A stretch of DNA of 64,000 nt, taken from Alkalibacillus flavidus (GTDB lineage Bacteria; Bacillota; Bacilli; Bacillales; Alkalibacillaceae). Positions 62,456 through 64,000 of this stretch are shown piece after piece. A program made the position numbers and the translations under genes. The DNA lies in NCBI RefSeq assembly GCF_040545925.1, contig NZ_JBEPMX010000006.1, positions 90,937 to 154,936 of the forward strand, in the 5' to 3' direction. Position 1 is the stretch's first letter, and every line of letters begins with the position of its first letter. Below the pieces are notes generated by a model. That model did not search any database. It worked only from the letters and a program-made list of their open reading frames with translations, and had not been told where the DNA came from.

Positions 62456-62731
62456 CCACCCCTACCTATGACGACATAGCCTGTTTGAGTTCAAATTTTC
62501 AACACGCAGCCTTTTCTTTGACTTTCCAACCATACATCAACGTCATGAGTTAAACCACACTTCAATATCCTATTGTTCTCCAGAAAAGGTATTATCCAAA
62601 TATTCATACATTTACACTCATCATATCATAGTAATACACACCTATGGTAAAAATAGGATAAAAAATCGCTTACAATCTATTCAATAGGACGATTTATTAG
62701 TATAATAATTCATAAATAAAAGGGGGATACG
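62456..62731. other. Divergent intergenic region
   Basis: About 275 AT-rich bases between leftward and rightward lipoprotein/membrane genes; promoters likely but none assigned. Confidence 0.4.
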
Positions 62732-62926
62732 ATGAAACCGTTAGATCAATTCCTTTATATTATTAAAGTGTTACTATTGATTTTATTTGCTTTTATTATA
62801 TTAGGTAGCAGTAGTTCAGATTTATCACTGGGCAATAGGGGTCATTTAATCCTTGCAGGTATAGCTATACTTGAAGTTGTCATTATCATTCGGAAGTTGG
62901 ATCATAACAAAAACCAAGATGTTTGA
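62732..62926 (+). CDS. Small two-helix membrane protein, unknown
   Basis: A 64-residue protein with two hydrophobic segments (about 7-25 and 36-54). AAAAGGGGG lies before the ATG. Unassigned. First of three rightward genes that may be one operon. Confidence 0.6.
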   Translation: MKPLDQFLYIIKVLLLILFAFIILGSSSSDLSLGNRGHLILAGIAILEVVIIIRKLDHNKNQDV

Positions 62927-62975
62927 TTTGCTAATATCACTCGCCAAACCGCATCATAAGGAGTTGTCATGACAA

Positions 62976-63413
62976 TTGAAGATTTCCAACTTACTCAAAA
63001 TAAATTTGAAACCGTTCATTTATCACGTCTGTTTAGTACTGTTAGGAACAGGTATCATTGGCGCCAATTGGAATAGCGCTAGAAATGAAGCTGTCCTGAT
63101 AACATTTATCCTTATGGTACTGTTACATTTTGCAGTCGGCTTTTTATTAACCAACCAACATACTTGGTATGACAATCTACTATCTGTTTCAGTAATCCTT
63201 ATTTTTAACGGGGTACTATATATGTACAATAAAGTTGACCAAACTGGTTTCCAATCTTTAATGGATGGCATCGTCATTGTTTTTAAATTCCCGTTTCTAT
63301 ATATTTTAGGGTGGCATGGCCCTAATTATCCGTTGCTTGTGATCTTCCTTCCATCATTACTCTTATGGTTCGGACTTGAATGTAAATCTCAATTTTATAA
63401 ACTAAAGAGGTGA
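62976..63413 (+). CDS. Four-helix membrane protein, unknown
   Basis: A 145-residue protein with four hydrophobic segments (about 13-32, 38-58, 68-85 and 100-135). The start appears to be TTG 62976. An ATG 6 bp earlier (62970), better placed after AAGGAG, opens a different frame that stops after 35 codons, so the start or frame may be disturbed. The gene ends 4 nt before the next lipoprotein. Confidence 0.55.
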   Translation: MKISNLLKINLKPFIYHVCLVLLGTGIIGANWNSARNEAVLITFILMVLLHFAVGFLLTNQHTWYDNLLSVSVILIFNGVLYMYNKVDQTGFQSLMDGIVIVFKFPFLYILGWHGPNYPLLVIFLPSLLLWFGLECKSQFYKLKR

Positions 63414-63417
63414 TATC

Positions 63418-63882
63418 ATGAAAAATGGCTTGATAACATCAATTATAATTACAGCAACCCTCATCACAGGATGTTCGAATGAAGACGAGACTGAACCGAA
63501 AGAAGTGACAAACTACGAACATACATACACTGGCGAAAGTAGTCATTGGATAGCTGAATTGACGTATGAAGGAGCAGAAATTATCACTGATGAAGATGGA
63601 GTCGAACAACAATCTAATGATGCAGAGTATGAATTGCAACTCGTATATAGAGGGGCAGTAGAAGACATCCGCCCTTTAAACCAATTATCGTTTTCTTTTG
63701 ATACAGGACGCTTCGGGCGTAGTATAGGCCGTGAATTTGATAGACCACCGCAAGATCTAACATTTTCACTTAGTGGTCACGATAAAGGGATTTCAAAGAT
63801 AAACGAAAACGCAACGATTGAAGTCAATGTCGAATGGAATGACCATGAAGAGTCATTTGAGTTGAAAAGTCATAACAACTAA
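63418..63882 (+). CDS. Lipoprotein, unknown
   Basis: A 154-residue lipoprotein (lipobox ITGC, Cys about 19) with an acidic beta-rich domain (SSHWIAELTYEGAEII, about 40-55; ENATIEVNVEWNDHEESFELK near the end), as in extracytoplasmic immunoglobulin-like lipoproteins of Bacillus. AGAGGTG precedes the ATG. Function unknown. Confidence 0.68.
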   Translation: MKNGLITSIIITATLITGCSNEDETEPKEVTNYEHTYTGESSHWIAELTYEGAEIITDEDGVEQQSNDAEYELQLVYRGAVEDIRPLNQLSFSFDTGRFGRSIGREFDRPPQDLTFSLSGHDKGISKINENATIEVNVEWNDHEESFELKSHNN

Positions 63883-64000
63883 ATAATAGCCCAAACCTCT
63901 ACCTATGTAAACGCTAAACTAAAGTAGACAGTTTTTGCTCGATAAAAATGAACACTTTTCAATCAAAAATAACTCTCTGTAGTATGATAGATTTAGCATC
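63883..64000. other. Window end, no gene; possible IS end
   Basis: AAGTAGACAG-TTTTTGCTCGATAAAAATG-AACACTTTT resembles sequences at the ends of IS21-type elements, but there is no transposase within the window to confirm it. Confidence 0.25.

Noticed and set aside
63900..63960. Definite IS21-type element end
   Set aside because: Only a short resemblance at the window edge and no transposase visible, so kept as a low-confidence note.

Overview
The window looks like a chromosomal segment of a Bacillaceae bacterium (low to moderate G+C Firmicutes), probably a moderately halophilic or alkaliphilic one. I infer this from gene order, strong ribosome binding sites, TTG and GTG starts, and very acidic exported proteins. 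Neighbourhoods known from Bacillus subtilis recur here: coiA/mecA/yjbE/spx/yjbC, trpS/yjbA/fabF/fabH, yitR/yitU/yitV/yitW and yhjD/yhjE/addB/addA. The species cannot be named from the sequence.

Layout. 0-15 kb: competence and stress-control genes (coiA, mecA, spx), cardiolipin synthase, a putative glycosidase, a T-box-controlled trpS, and the fabH-fabF pair behind a FapR-type operator. 13-26 kb: uppP, the yit cluster, a phnD-phnC-phnE-phnE phosphonate-type importer, D-amino acid transaminase, an Nfu-like protein, YitT and DegV. 26-39 kb: an amylase-fold protein that has lost its catalytic motifs, YisL, ornithine aminotransferase, a Fur-controlled siderophore import cluster with a FhuF-type reductase, and a P1B-4 metal ATPase (PfeT/ZosA type) behind a PerR-like box. 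40-49 kb: a mobile-looking inverted-repeat element, then addA and addB, with AddB lacking its Walker A lysine. 49-64 kb: an AT-richer accessory region with a DarT-DarG toxin-antitoxin pair, many small lipoproteins and membrane proteins (some duplicated), a TPR quorum-type regulator, a heme-stress HssRS-HrtBA module, and a scar made of a MazE-like relic and an IS3 remnant.

The most unusual feature is two families of intergenic tandem arrays that I do not recognise. Family A has a near-palindromic 11-mer, TTAT-NNN-ATAA. Family B has an asymmetric 11-mer, TTTCGCCGTAT. Both repeat at exactly 21 bp (11-bp core plus 10-bp variable spacer). There are five arrays of each, always next to a Rho-independent terminator, and every family B array points the same way whatever the flanking gene direction. 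A 21-bp period is about two helical turns, so the cores would lie on one face of the DNA.

Working together: iron and oxidative-stress handling is well represented (siderophore uptake and reduction under Fur, iron efflux under PerR, heme efflux under HssR, Spx and MecA proteolysis control), alongside DNA uptake and repair genes (coiA, addAB).
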